This document shows, piece by piece, positions 26,301 through 34,094 of a DNA stretch of 64,000 nucleotides. The stretch lies in assembly GCA_013407085.1 (NCBI GenBank), contig JACCGJ010019040.1:1-64000 (forward strand), written 5' to 3'. Under the pieces are notes generated by a model. The model saw nothing but the letters and a program-made list of their open reading frames with translations, was not told where the DNA came from and ran no database searches. The DNA comes from Atriophallophorus winterbourni. Its lineage: Eukaryota > Platyhelminthes > Trematoda > Plagiorchiida > Microphallidae. The position numbers were made by a program, and so were the translations under genes. Every line of letters starts with the position of its first letter. Positions within the stretch are counted from its first letter, which is position 1.

Positions 26301-27636
26301 CAGAAAATTGAAGTCTTATCAAGTTTGTCAGAGATTAAAGACTGATTACAGAGAATTTGAATGGCAGTCGATATTAGAACGTCTTTCTATGTGCCTAAGC
26401 CGCAAGTTCCCATTTAACTGCATTATTCATTCAAAACTTTTCGATAGGATGCATTTATCAATTCCATTTCTATTTTCTTCCTCATATCCGCCTAGGCCTA
26501 GAAAACCCCATAGTATCTTCGCTCACGTGCAGTCTATGACTGTGCGGCAGTTTGGCTGCATCAAGCTTGTGCTTTCATACATACTAAGAAATTGTAAGGC
26601 TTTCTTTTAGGGCTGACCACAAGCACGACCAAAATGTATTATTTAGCCTCCTATTTTTAAGTACACAGAGGTAGTGTGGACTACAAATGAGGTTTTGTAC
26701 AGTTGTATACTTTACCATGGTTCTTTGTTATGTTATATCGATTTTAAAAAGCGAATTACTATTTTACTTAAACACTCATTTGCATTCCCATCACACACAC
26801 CCCACTACCGATTTCGTGCTGTGCCCTCTCATTCGGGTGTGAATCAGTGGTGGAACAGTAAACAAGTTGTGCTTGTATGCCACTGTTGGGCAAGGTCGGC
26901 ACGACCAACCTGTTCATTCACATGTGCCAAAACACAAGTCAATGGATTAAACACATGATCATGACCGACAATACTCATTTGTATGCGTTCCCATCGCGCA
27001 CACACCACGACCGGTTTATTGCTGTTTGTATTCAGCAGGTATGTATGTATGTATAGACGCACAAGCCTGTTCCAGGCAAAGTGCCGCACAGTCAGAGACT
27101 GCACGTGGGCGATATTACTGTCGGGCCTAGACAGATATGAGGGGGGAGATAGAAATAGAAATGGTAGTGAGACTCCAGCGTGTTTCAGCATGCAGCTCAC
27201 TACTGTTGGCCAAACAATTTAGCACGATGTTAGCCGCAAAGCACAGAAATACTGCACGATTGCACATCCGTGCACTATTCATCAGGTAGGGACTGTATGG
27301 TCACGGAACGCATGCCTTGTTTACCATTTTACTTGTTTGCCTGTTTACCAAGCCGCGGATTACGACGCACCTGCGGTGTACCAAATTGTCCGCCACTCTC
27401 AACCGTGGGGCACGTTGTCTGGACAATCGGGATTGTTTTTCATCGCTTACACAGCTTCACCAAAAGTTTTCGATTGGATGTTGGATCGAATGACCGGTGA
27501 TGGGAGTGACAAACATGCTGATGATGTGATGCGCATGACTCGCTGCTTGACCGGCAACTATTGGTTCTTTCCCAGTCAAGCTGAGTTCAACCGCGTCGTT
27601 GCAGGTGGTGGCAGTGCGTTCCGACTTTGGCGTTAA
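11339..27636 (+). CDS. DyP-type (dye-decolorizing) heme peroxidase, 8 exons, 373 aa
   Basis: DyP peroxidases bind b-type heme and reduce hydroperoxides while oxidising a second substrate. Join: 11339-11366, 11413-11564, 11594-11692, 16002-16179, 18978-19139, 22512-22634, 25438-25533, 27353-27636. Every intron is GT-AG and every phase matches (1,0,0,1,1,1,1). Residues about 1-30 form a Ser/Arg/Lys-rich, acid-free presequence. The DyP domain starts near NPAQSS (55-60) and has EHALFLTIHLKPG (67-79), YGVGFGPHFW (113-122), GGDIFIHAK (153-161) and the signature GFIDG (203-207; D206 distal acid). The likely proximal heme ligand is H273 in TSHVAR, the distal Arg R293 in IVRHSQPWG. The C-terminal strand is GLFFIAY and the chain ends YWFFPSQAEF...RLWR. 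Length and motifs fit B-type DyP plus a leader. The ATG at 11339 is the first in frame after an upstream stop. Expression is untested. Confidence 0.9.
11413..11564 (+). CDS. DyP exon 2
   Basis: Completes Thr10 and encodes residues 11-60. These are a short hydrophobic stretch (ASILFAGASGVTYGLI), then a linker, then NPAQSS, which matches the Pro-Gln-rich start of DyP domains. The donor is gtaaga, phase 0. The following intron is 29 nt. Confidence 0.8.
11594..11692 (+). CDS. DyP exon 3
   Basis: Thirty-three codons (residues 61-93) between an attttag acceptor and a gtactg donor. It holds the first ferredoxin-like beta strand (EHALFLTIHL) of the DyP fold. Phase 0 on both sides. Confidence 0.85.
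12138..12400 (+). repeat. Interspersed repeat E, copy 1 (in DyP intron 3)
   Basis: Shares long stretches with the reverse complement of 27032-27276 (for example gtgctaaattg, agctgcatgctgaaac, cccacgtgcagtct). A shorter copy is at 26455-26585. Open frames in it (12218-12412) are repeat-borne and carry no domain. Confidence 0.75.
12401..13742. other. Intron 3 sequence, nothing recognised
   Basis: AT-rich, with no open frame of interest and no internal repeat found. The LTR of the adjacent minus-strand Gypsy element may lie in its right part, but no partner copy allows delimitation. Confidence 0.4.
13747..13773. repeat. TA microsatellite
   Basis: Perfect run of TA dinucleotides just downstream (element sense) of the Gypsy pol end. 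Confidence 0.95.
13840..15975 (-). pseudogene. Gypsy pol (RT end, RNase H, integrase), 5' truncated, in DyP intron 3
   Basis: The minus strand from about 15975 reads VACFQRIIDKII and VFAYVDNVTICG (RT; YVDN replaces the usual YxDD). A GC-rich block interrupts it, then a 600-codon frame (15642-13840) runs. RNase H: TVDTDASD (D131), EKEAY (E168), ITDQRS (D193), then ADTLSRA. Integrase: H264/H272 and C292/C295 as a zinc site, catalytic D323 (SIDF), D381 (HSDRGSAF) and E417 (NGQVERLN), the last two spaced D35E. It ends HPYSLRNREA. The RNase H and integrase part is free of stops, so this is a young copy. Gag, protease and most of RT are missing at the right edge. The first in-frame codon of the 600-codon frame is not a real start. 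Confidence 0.9.
15645..15842. other. GC-rich low-complexity block inside the Gypsy RT
   Basis: About 200 bp, very C-rich on the + strand (runs such as tatccccccc and cccccttccccc) in an otherwise AT-rich window. RT similarity breaks exactly at both edges (NKEQH on one side, ENYSQFLKAA on the other), so the block is inserted. No similarity to anything else here. An assembly error or a foreign insertion are both possible. Confidence 0.75.
16002..16179 (+). CDS. DyP exon 4
   Basis: Residues 94-152 plus one base, including the conserved VGFGPHFW segment. The acceptor is tttcaag and the donor gtgata, which is the weakest donor of the set. Residue order across the junction gives PYTGGDIF, as expected in the family. 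A Gypsy remnant ends about 30 nt upstream of the acceptor. Confidence 0.88.
16180..18977 (+). other. DyP intron 4
   Basis: No coding feature recognised. A reverse copy of repeat B lies at about 18740-18850 (gaaaccggctgttgg, then aaatgcatgcaaatgag). Short open frames at 16583, 17051 and 18158 have no domain. Confidence 0.55.
18978..19139 (+). CDS. DyP exon 5 (GXXDG half)
   Basis: Acceptor ttatag, donor gtgagt. Encodes GGDIFIHAKCNERGKLFELA onward to SGFID. The catalytic Asp codon (D206) is the last whole codon, and Gly207 is split across the intron. Confidence 0.93.
21061..21480 (-). repeat. LINE 3' region, direct-repeat copy 1 (intron 5)
   Basis: Matches 22958-23350 over about 400 bp with many substitutions. 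Shared words include caatcgggatgtggcgt, aagaatccgt and caagctttcctc. The minus strand at 21489-21298 reads LGRVLQIANHRLPKRILF and AHIPGCGPRD, the C-terminal end of an RTE-like LINE ORF. Confidence 0.75.
21481..21930 (-). pseudogene. LINE ORF2 C-terminal remnant (intron 5)
   Basis: Continues upstream (element sense) of the preceding entry. Minus-strand frames near 21726-21493 give YLKTDVCKAFWGVSFYSRIR and NVVTQKQINVHR, which align in order with the LINE segment before WLGHVLRM. Several frameshifts. Confidence 0.6.
22512..22634 (+). CDS. DyP exon 6
   Basis: Acceptor ttcttcccag, donor gtaaat. Starts TENPADEDDR directly after the split Gly of GFIDG, the usual continuation in DyPs. It then has GGSYVVTQKWVHN, a conserved strand. 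Phase 1 on both sides. Confidence 0.93.
22958..23350 (-). repeat. LINE 3' region, direct-repeat copy 2 (intron 6)
   Basis: Second copy of the 21061-21480 segment in the same orientation, about 1.9 kb away. DyP exon 6 lies between the two copies. It is more decayed than copy 1, with no usable reading frame. Confidence 0.72.
24364..24606 (-). pseudogene. LINE ORF C-terminus with zinc-finger-like CxxC
   Basis: The minus strand reads LALDRSHWRHCVK, a basic stretch, then CHRCGRDCSFRIGMFSHSKSC and a stop. This is the C-terminal zinc-finger tail seen at the end of many LINE polyproteins (DRxxWR ... CxxCGRxCxSRIGxxSHxxxC). No RT is attached, so it is an extremely 5'-truncated copy within DyP intron 6. 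Confidence 0.72.
24640..24930 (+). repeat. Interspersed repeat D, copy 1
   Basis: Shares the run cacaacacaaaagaaa and following words (ctgattggctaaacgca; then tcgagctgatttgccagtc) with 29840-30200 and 49960-50160. Open frames over it are repeat-borne. Confidence 0.7.
25438..25533 (+). CDS. DyP exon 7 (proximal His)
   Basis: Acceptor tttcacag, donor gtgagt. Encodes KEQWIGRDLADSTELKNK then PITSHVARMVG. H273 is in the position of the proximal heme ligand. A longer open frame overlapping it (25234-25662) is in another frame and lacks similarity. Confidence 0.9.
25830..26015 (+). repeat. Palindromic repeat family B, copy in intron 7
   Basis: Contains the family words: tccatcacacaaacactcc, cattcatcaagttgggacag, taagatcaga, ttgaaacag, gtaaacaacgtttac, aagccaatgttgaataa. 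Diverged copy. Confidence 0.6.
26455..26585 (+). repeat. Repeat E, partial copy
   Basis: Shares ctcatatccgcctaggcc, cacgtgcagtct and gactgtgcggca with the two fuller copies at 12138-12400 and 27032-27276. It ends in the same catacatac motif. Confidence 0.7.
26780..27031 (+). repeat. Repeat family B, two partial copies
   Basis: Tandem of two starts (ctcatttgcattcccatcac and ctcatttgtatgcgttccc), each followed by a cacgac/cactac-cggttt-like core. Between them are the gccactgttggg and gaccaacctgttcattcacatgtgcc words found in other B copies. Confidence 0.65.
27032..27276 (-). repeat. Interspersed repeat E, copy 2 (inverted)
   Basis: Reverse complement of 12138-12400 with moderate divergence. 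It directly precedes DyP exon 8. The two long antisense frames over it are repeat-borne. Confidence 0.75.
27353..27636 (+). CDS. DyP exon 8 (terminal)
   Basis: Acceptor tttaccaag and stop TAA at 27634. Encodes residues 281-373 (Ser280 is split): IVRHSQPWG with distal R293, SGLFFIAYTASPKVFDWML, then the C-terminal heme-pocket region with GNYWFFPS. Confidence 0.93.
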
Positions 27637-27798
27637 GTCGCACTATTCATTCGGAACAACAATGACATCCCCATTCACGGCTAGCTATTCTTTGGATTGC
27701 TTGCGTTTAACCATGTGACAATTATGCTATCTGTTTTGCTTTGTTTCTTACAATTCATTTGGCGTGTATTAGAAAAGCTTTGTAATCTGACTCGATAA

Positions 27799-27804
27799 AA
27801 TAAA
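27799..27804 (+). promoter_or_regulatory. Poly(A) signal AATAAA
   Basis: Canonical hexamer 163 nt after the DyP stop codon, in AT-rich sequence. It is the first good candidate for the end of the transcript. Confidence 0.6.
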
Positions 27805-27844
27805 GTAATATATCAAAGTGTTGTGTTGCTCACATCCCCCGAAA

Positions 27845-27990
27845 TTACACTCCACTACCGGTTTCTGGCTGTTTGCCGTCATCAGGTGGAGACCATAAGA
27901 TTAGGTTCAGTGAGCCTTGAAACAGTGGATAAATGATAAACAAGGTTATACTTGAATGCCACTGTAAAGTAATATTCAAAATGTTGCGAT
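27845..27990 (+). repeat. Palindromic repeat family A, single unit
   Basis: Contains ctccactaccggtttctggc, gtcatcaggtggagac, ataagattaggttcagtga, gccttgaaacagtgg and gccactgt. The same unit occurs at 47310-47650 and, inverted, at 46240-46600 and in 58121-58689. Confidence 0.8.
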
Positions 27991-28189
27991 GTTGTTTAAT
28001 TGGACAACCGTCATCATCATGAAGCACTAGTATGGAGCCAGACAATGTGCCAAGCCATATGAAGCTGGAAAAGCAGATAAGCAAGCGCGTGTAAAAGGGA
28101 AAGCGCAATATGCAAAGCAAATGCGCAAAAAGCAGCTTGTTTTTGTAGTTTCACTGCATGTGATTTGTTATTTGTTTTCTGTTCATCAA

Positions 28190-29000
28190 ATTTAATATTA
28201 TAATAATATACCGGGTAAAAGATTCGGACACACATAATAAAATACACTGGCGCCACTGACTTCGGTTTGCAGCCATATCTCGTAAGGTTTCCAGCCAACT
28301 ATTAGGTGGAGCTTTTGGACCCAACCAAGGCAAACGAATACGACATACAGCCTAGCGCTACGGTGAGTTTTGATTGTATTTGACAATCAATGAAATGTCC
28401 CAAGTTGAGTGACGCGCAAAATCCCCAGGTATATCAGAACCCAACGAGAGATTTGCCAACAAAAGCGGTACTGTATTGAGGCAATCAAATATATTAAAAA
28501 CACCTCAATTATTGGGGCTAACCGGGTAAAAATCGGGTCAATGTCAAAACAATATCGAGTACGTACCAAGTTACGTACACGAGTCGAAATCAAAGCTAAG
28601 TTCAAACGTCCCACGCGATCGAGATTATGACACATTGTGCGCAGTAAATCAAAGTCAAAATAAATAAAAGGGACCATAAAGTGATAGGGCAATGACAGGT
28701 CAGAAAATCAGTGTGCAAGATGATATTGACGGAACAGATAGAAACAACAGTGAGTTCCTTCATCCCAACCCGCCACATCATGGACTGGCCACCCGATCGT
28801 TTCTTCCAGCTTTTGTCAGGCTCTGCGAATAAGGCGCGGTATGGTAAACGATGAGGAGTCATTCTTAAAACATTCCCCAACCACGCAAACAAGCAAGCAT
28901 CAACATTTCTCTCAGTCTGTCGGCTGTTGGTCCACACATCTGTTTGCAGACTTCTACATTTGTAACGCGATGCAGCCACCGAACAATCCTGCGCAAGCAA
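28190..29000 (-). pseudogene. RTE-like LINE 3' end, decayed
   Basis: The minus strand from 29000 gives RNVDACLFAWLGNVLRM, HRLPYRALF, KKRSGGQ and a WRVGMKELT segment (to about 28740). About 350 bp of unrelated sequence follows, then WLETLRDMAANRSQWRQCIL (28300-28240) and a TAT-rich tail at 28190-28210. The order is that of the LINE C-terminus seen at 21300. The interrupting stretch 28380-28740 was not identified. Confidence 0.75.
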
Positions 29001-29839
29001 CGGATGTCAAAAATCGTTAGTAAACATCAGCTTAAGGCTCCGGTAAAATTGTGGCCAACGTAATTGTCACATTGAATTGGACTGGCTCTAAATATCATGA
29101 AATGTTTCATATTAGTTGGAGGGCAACAGTGCCTTAGGAACTGAGCTTTTACCTTGACAAGCAACAGATATGATAACTCTTGTACACATCTGGGTGACCG
29201 ATGTTTTTGAAACTGGTTTTCCTGTTGCGTCTTGAAAGAATAGATGAGAAACATAATATATATTTTGTAGATTCAACTTTTTATATAAATAAGTATGTTT
29301 ACACATCAGATGTAGGGTTGTAATTCTTGATACTTCAATAATAAATCTGCTCTGCCCCCTTCTGATCCATGCCAAATTGCGTAACCGTTTTTGGAGTGTT
29401 TGTACCATGGAGATTAGTTCATGTCAGCATTATTTGAAGCAACAGCTTGATTAATACTGGATGCTGACTAATCATCGAATGCTTTTAGACACATTTTTGT
29501 GTTGCGAAAATATTGGTTGGAAATTCTATTGTTGTCTGTTCTATATATGCGGCTGGGTAACATCGGATTTCAGCAATGCAGATGCTATACCGGGTGCTAC
29601 CAAAAATAATTGTTTAGGTACTATTGCAAAATGACTTTTATACCTCAATGTGCATTACCCCTGTTGAAGTCTGTTTAATGTATTAGGAATGTTTGTTCAG
29701 GTATATACCGGTCATTGCAGCTCGTGGGAGTAGAGAGGGACCGGATATGATTTTGTCAGGTTATTTAAAGTCAACAAGTGACAGCCGGCGCCAATTATCA
29801 CATTTTCGCGTCATCCCTTCAACATTAACCACCTATCCC
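29001..29839. other. Spacer, no gene recognised
   Basis: A minus-strand frame at 29408-29112 has no domain; it might be further LINE decay upstream of the preceding copy. Otherwise nothing is seen. Confidence 0.4.
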
Positions 29840-30200
29840 CCCGCGTTGCACGCACCCACATCTCACTTCATCTCCGAGGTCATCCGGTCCAACGCTAATT
29901 CCACAACACAAAAGAAACCCAATTGGTTAAACGCATTTATTACACACAAGACGAATAACAAAGCACGCTTATTAAAAAGCTCATTTACATGCATCTCCAT
30001 CACACACTGCCCACGACCGGTTTCGTGCTGTTTGCACTCAACAGGTAGGGACAGTAGGATCAGGATCCACATGCGCTTATCTTATATAGGCAAAACAAAC
30101 AATCACAACACTGATCTTCAACTTATCTGTCCCGGTTGTCACTTCGATGTGATATGTCAGTGAATTTCGTGTCAACCTGTACACTTCAAGCATTCGCCAC
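29840..30200 (+). repeat. Interspersed repeat D copy 2 carrying a repeat B insertion
   Basis: The D words cacaacacaaaagaaaccc and ttggttaaacgcattt are followed, at about 29985-30095, by a B unit (catttacatgcatctcc, ccacgaccggtttcgtgc, gatcaggatccacatgcgct). D then resumes (cttatataggcaaaacaa; cacttcgatgtgat). The B unit therefore appears to have been inserted into a D copy. Confidence 0.65.
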
Positions 30201-30474
30201 GCAGGGCTCGTTTGACCGGCATTCACACATTGCATATCGTTCGAACGGAACTGACGTTTTCTATCTTCTCATACTTCGAAGATTTTATCGCTCAAACCGT
30301 TCGAATGCAATCATTTCGAAACCGAAAATATTACGAGTTCGTAATTGTCGTTGTCGATTTTTCGATGCTTCTTGCTCTTGTGCTGTGTCGGAGTGTAGAG
30401 TTCTGCATATCATTCGAAAGCTCGTGGCTAGCGCATTAGCTTTCACAGTTTTGTTAAAGTTTCCCTTTCTTGTT

Positions 30475-30760
30475 TGAACTTGTATGCCACTGTTGGATAA
30501 GTTTACATCGACCAACCTGTTCAACCACGTGTTCAAAAACCTATGGACGTGCTAAACCCACGGGCTTGAGTCCCAAATCTGTATCTCGTATCGTATTTTG
30601 CTGTGTGCACTCATCAGGTAGAGAGTACGATGGTAAATACGAATTTTCGTTCAAACACACGGATTTAACTCGTATGTGGGCACATGTGGTTGAACAGGTT
30701 GGTCGTGTCAGTCTTATCTAACAGAGTGGCTTACAAGATCACATCTTGTTCACCATTTCT
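30475..30760. repeat. Repeat B foldback pair
   Basis: Left arm 30480-30535 (gtatgccactgttggataag ... gaccaacctgttcaaccac) and right arm 30684-30742 (the reverse complement, gtggttgaacaggttggtc ... agtggcttacaag) form a good hairpin around a loop of about 150 nt. Confidence 0.75.
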
Positions 30761-31419
30761 ACACTGCTTCAAGTCCTGCGGATCCAAATCGTACTTTCTC
30801 TGCCCAATGGGTGCGAATGGCACAAATTCGGTCGTGTGTATGCGATGAAAATCCATGCAAATTATGCATTTTGGTAACCTGTCTAGATTTTTTGAAGTTC
30901 TTTCTGAATGAAATTGTTGACTGGCTTCAAGGTACCTGCCGTTAAATTACTTCTAGATATGAGAACCCTCATAGGATTCGATGAAAGTTACTAGCAGCTA
31001 TTAGCTTGAATACATTTGGGATCATCAGTGCCTGTTTGCTTTTGATGAAATAATAACCTGACGGTAATATTTATTTTGGTCTCAACCGTTCAAAATGGAA
31101 TCGTCATTATCCTATTTGTGACTAATTAATGAATATATTATTAGTTACTCAACTTTGAGTATGATGTGAGGCTTTGTGACAAATGAGATATGCAGTGCCG
31201 AGAAACAACAAAACGGTTGCAATCAAACTCACCGTTTTAACTAGGTTTAAGGAAATTTGGTTCTCCTGGATCAGTGGATATTTAGATCGTCAATTTGAAC
31301 CTTTCAGAAGAACACAATGTCATACTCAATCGAAATTGATGCAGAATCTAATCCGAGTTCACCGAATACGTAACCCAAAATAAATAATGACTTCCAGAAC
31401 ACATTTCCTTCAGGTGCAA

Positions 31420-31890
31420 CAATAGTTTTTGTTTAAAGTCAGATTTTTTTTAGTAAGTAGTATATGACGTTCGAAAAGCAGGACAGAAGCACACGACCAG
31501 TTTCGCGGTTATTGCCGCTCATCAGGTGTGCGTATCCGTGACCTGACATTCGAACGCCGTTCTGACTTTGTGCTAAACCCATTTATTTGCGATTTCGAGG
31601 ATAAATCGTCATTTGCAAATTGAAATTTAGCTTTTTATTTGGGGACTAATCGGAGTCCCACACTTGGTGCAATGTAGCACCTTACTTACTTATTACGTAC
31701 TTATTAATAAAAATCTGACTTTAAACAAAAACTACAATCATGCTGTTATTGGAATGTTGCAAAAATATTCCAAACAGTTGCCGGTGCTACATTGCACCAA
31801 CTGTGGGACTTTGATTAGCCCCCAAATAAAAAGCTAAATTTCAATTTGCAAATGAGGATTTATCCTCGAATTCGCAACAATAGTTTACTC
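31420..31890. repeat. Palindromic repeat family C, foldback copy
   Basis: Outer pair: gtttaaagtcagatttttt (31432) with its complement near 31715. A second pair: atttgcaaattgaaatttag then ctttttatttggggactaat (31614) with its complement near 31805-31855. It includes the ctcatcaggtgtgcgta word. A related, more decayed copy lies at 49340-49870. Confidence 0.78.
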
Positions 31891-32799
31891 GAGAATGTCC
31901 TCAAATTTTGACTTGATTTTTATTGAATCAGTAGAAAACTATATTCAGTGTTATTACTTCGAAACGAAACCAAAATGTGTCGTAGTCAGTCGGTTATATA
32001 TGACATATGATTATTTTGCTTCTGATACTACACATTAACGCTTTCGGCTACTTGCCTGCACAATTATGGCAAGATTAATTTGACCGAACCTCTCATATTT
32101 GCTGTCATGAATTGTGAACAGCCATACACTATCCAACAATATATAGCCTAAGTTTCGGCAACGTGTATGCAAAACACTGTCGCAATACTGGAACAAGTGT
32201 ATCACGGAGAAACCAAAAGGTCAGAAGATTTGTGTGTTCTTCTCTACATGAAGCAACAAACCGGACTCATTCTCTCAGACGTAAATTAATTTGCTCTGAC
32301 GTAACTAACACCCACGATATTTGGAATGCAACAGCCCATCTGCATAAGAAACGAGTTATCATATCGGTCACTGGGGCACCGTGTAACCGCCAACCATTCG
32401 AATTTTGAGATGTCACATTCCCAACGGAATTGCCATAGGAAATAGTCAATTATGAAGTCAATACGTCCACATAAACGTGATTGATGAAATATCCGATGAT
32501 CAATACAGGTTGCACTAATTGAATCTCCTTTGGGTGACAACGTCGATTGAGCACAAGTGAGCGCTCTAACAAGAAGTATTATCCAGTGCACGTTTGATTG
32601 CTTTCAAGTTAATAAGAGTCGCACTATTTCGAACTCTGTGCTAAAAATTGAAGGTGTTTCGCTTAACTTAATGCTGCACGTACATGAATTGCACGTTACA
32701 CGTGATCTCGACCACATTGTGATGTTAAAAATTAAATTAAAATCCGTTGAAAGCTTGTCAGCATGTTTTACGGTATTCGAAAGACTATCGCTTATTTTG
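31891..32799. other. Spacer, no gene recognised
   Basis: Open frames at 32163-32408 (+) and 32591-32286 (-) overlap each other and show no domain. Confidence 0.45.
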
Positions 32800-33109
32800 C
32801 AATGAGTCTTGTACTAATTGTCGCCGATATTTCTATTCGGTATGTGTCTGTTTCCTGTGGAATGCCCTTCCCGAAGCAATTATCACCTCTCCCTGTATCC
32901 AAACATTCACTCGAACCTTGGACACTTATTTGTTACATAACGACTTGACGATGCCTGTGTATTGACTCAGGGTAAGCATATTACTTGACTCCAGTGACAT
33001 CGTATAATTGTTTTTTAATACCTCTTATTGAACGCATATTTACTATGATATGGTAATTGTGAAGCTATGTGCTTTTTGTAACCATAAATTCTTGAATCTT
33101 GAATCTTGA
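32800..33109 (+). mobile_element. CR1/Jockey-like LINE 3' end with CTTGAAT tail
   Basis: Encodes the last residues of ORF2 (RRYFYSVCVCFLWNALPE, TRTLDTYLLHNDLTMPVY stop). The 3' UTR contains ctatgatatggtaattgtga and the tail is of CTTGAAT units. Same family as 42205-43440, 53023-56113 and 61688-62049. Confidence 0.88.
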
Positions 33110-33215
33110 GATTTTGTGTAGATTATTTCAAGTACTAAAGCATTGAAGCTGCCTTAGATTGCATTGTACACATATTCTTTGGTTTTTATACGGTTTGTCT
33201 GTCCGTTCACCATCA

Positions 33216-33650
33216 TCAACGCGGGTTGGTCGAATGCATATTGTGCATTCTCCGTGAGCGGTTTCTCATTAGTCCATATGCTGCAGCTAAATGGAGATGT
33301 TGGTTAAATGAGTTAGTTGTCGAGTGCCACGCTTCAAGGAATTCTCGCGCCCGTCGGTCCTTTCTTTTGGCTATGATTTTCGTGCGGTCCCAGTCGAAAC
33401 AATGCCCGAGTTGATCGATACGTATTAAGATAAGTGATTTCTGATCATGTATGCGGATGGTCAACTGGTGTTCATGTAGTCTTGTGCTCAGTTTGCGACC
33501 CGATTGTCCGACGTAGTTCTTTTCGCAATCTCTGCAACTAATCTTGTAAATGATATTCGACTGTTTCACTTTAACATCTTTGTGTTTCAAAGTTTGTTGA
33601 AATTTTTTAACTAAGGGTCTTACCCAAAAACATTATCCTACTTTACTAGT
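33216..33650 (-). pseudogene. Penelope-like element GIY-YIG endonuclease end
   Basis: The minus strand reads WVRPLVKKFQQTLKHKDVK, then YKISCRDCEKNYVGQSGRKL with STRLHEHQL, the GIY-YIG module with its CxxC. It then has GHCFDW and REFLEAWHSTTNSFNQHL, the usual C-terminus of Penelope-like elements. The RT domain is missing upstream, so it is a 5'-truncated copy. The 124-residue stretch itself is open. Confidence 0.87.
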
Positions 33651-34094
33651 GTGCATATGTCAACTTTCTTTTGTTTGAGGCCGTAACGTTACCAAAATTC
33701 CATTATGGCTCAACGAATTTCGTCTGTATGCATCTTAAAGTAAACCGCTCGTTTACAAATCAAGGCAATTAACCACAAATTCTTAATAATCTGACAATGT
33801 ATGCCCTTTTAAATATTGCTAAATACTTACAACTAAATTCGACGCATTTGGTTTATGTAGTTTACTGATACTCGTGAAACGAAAACAAATTGTGACAAAC
33901 ATAACAAAGGCTAAATTACTCCGAAATAACGTACTCGGACTGGCCGCCAATTTGTATATACACCAGCAGATACACGATATTCGCTATTGGCTTTGCGTAT
34001 TTCCCGTTTGTCAGAGACGCTTTGCAATCTTGGTCTTATATCACGTACGTATTTGTCAGTCACATTATACATAATGTAGGTGGCTATTGCTTGT

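Noticed and set aside
26844..27222. 118-codon (-) and 79-codon (+) frames before DyP exon 8
   Set aside because: Both lie on repeat E and B copies also found at 12138 and 26455.
29693..30163. 156-codon frame as a protein gene
   Set aside because: Its middle is repeat D with a B insertion; no domain and no start context.
33226..33414. Plus-strand 62-codon frame at the GIY-YIG region
   Set aside because: It is antisense to the Penelope endonuclease, which carries the conserved residues.
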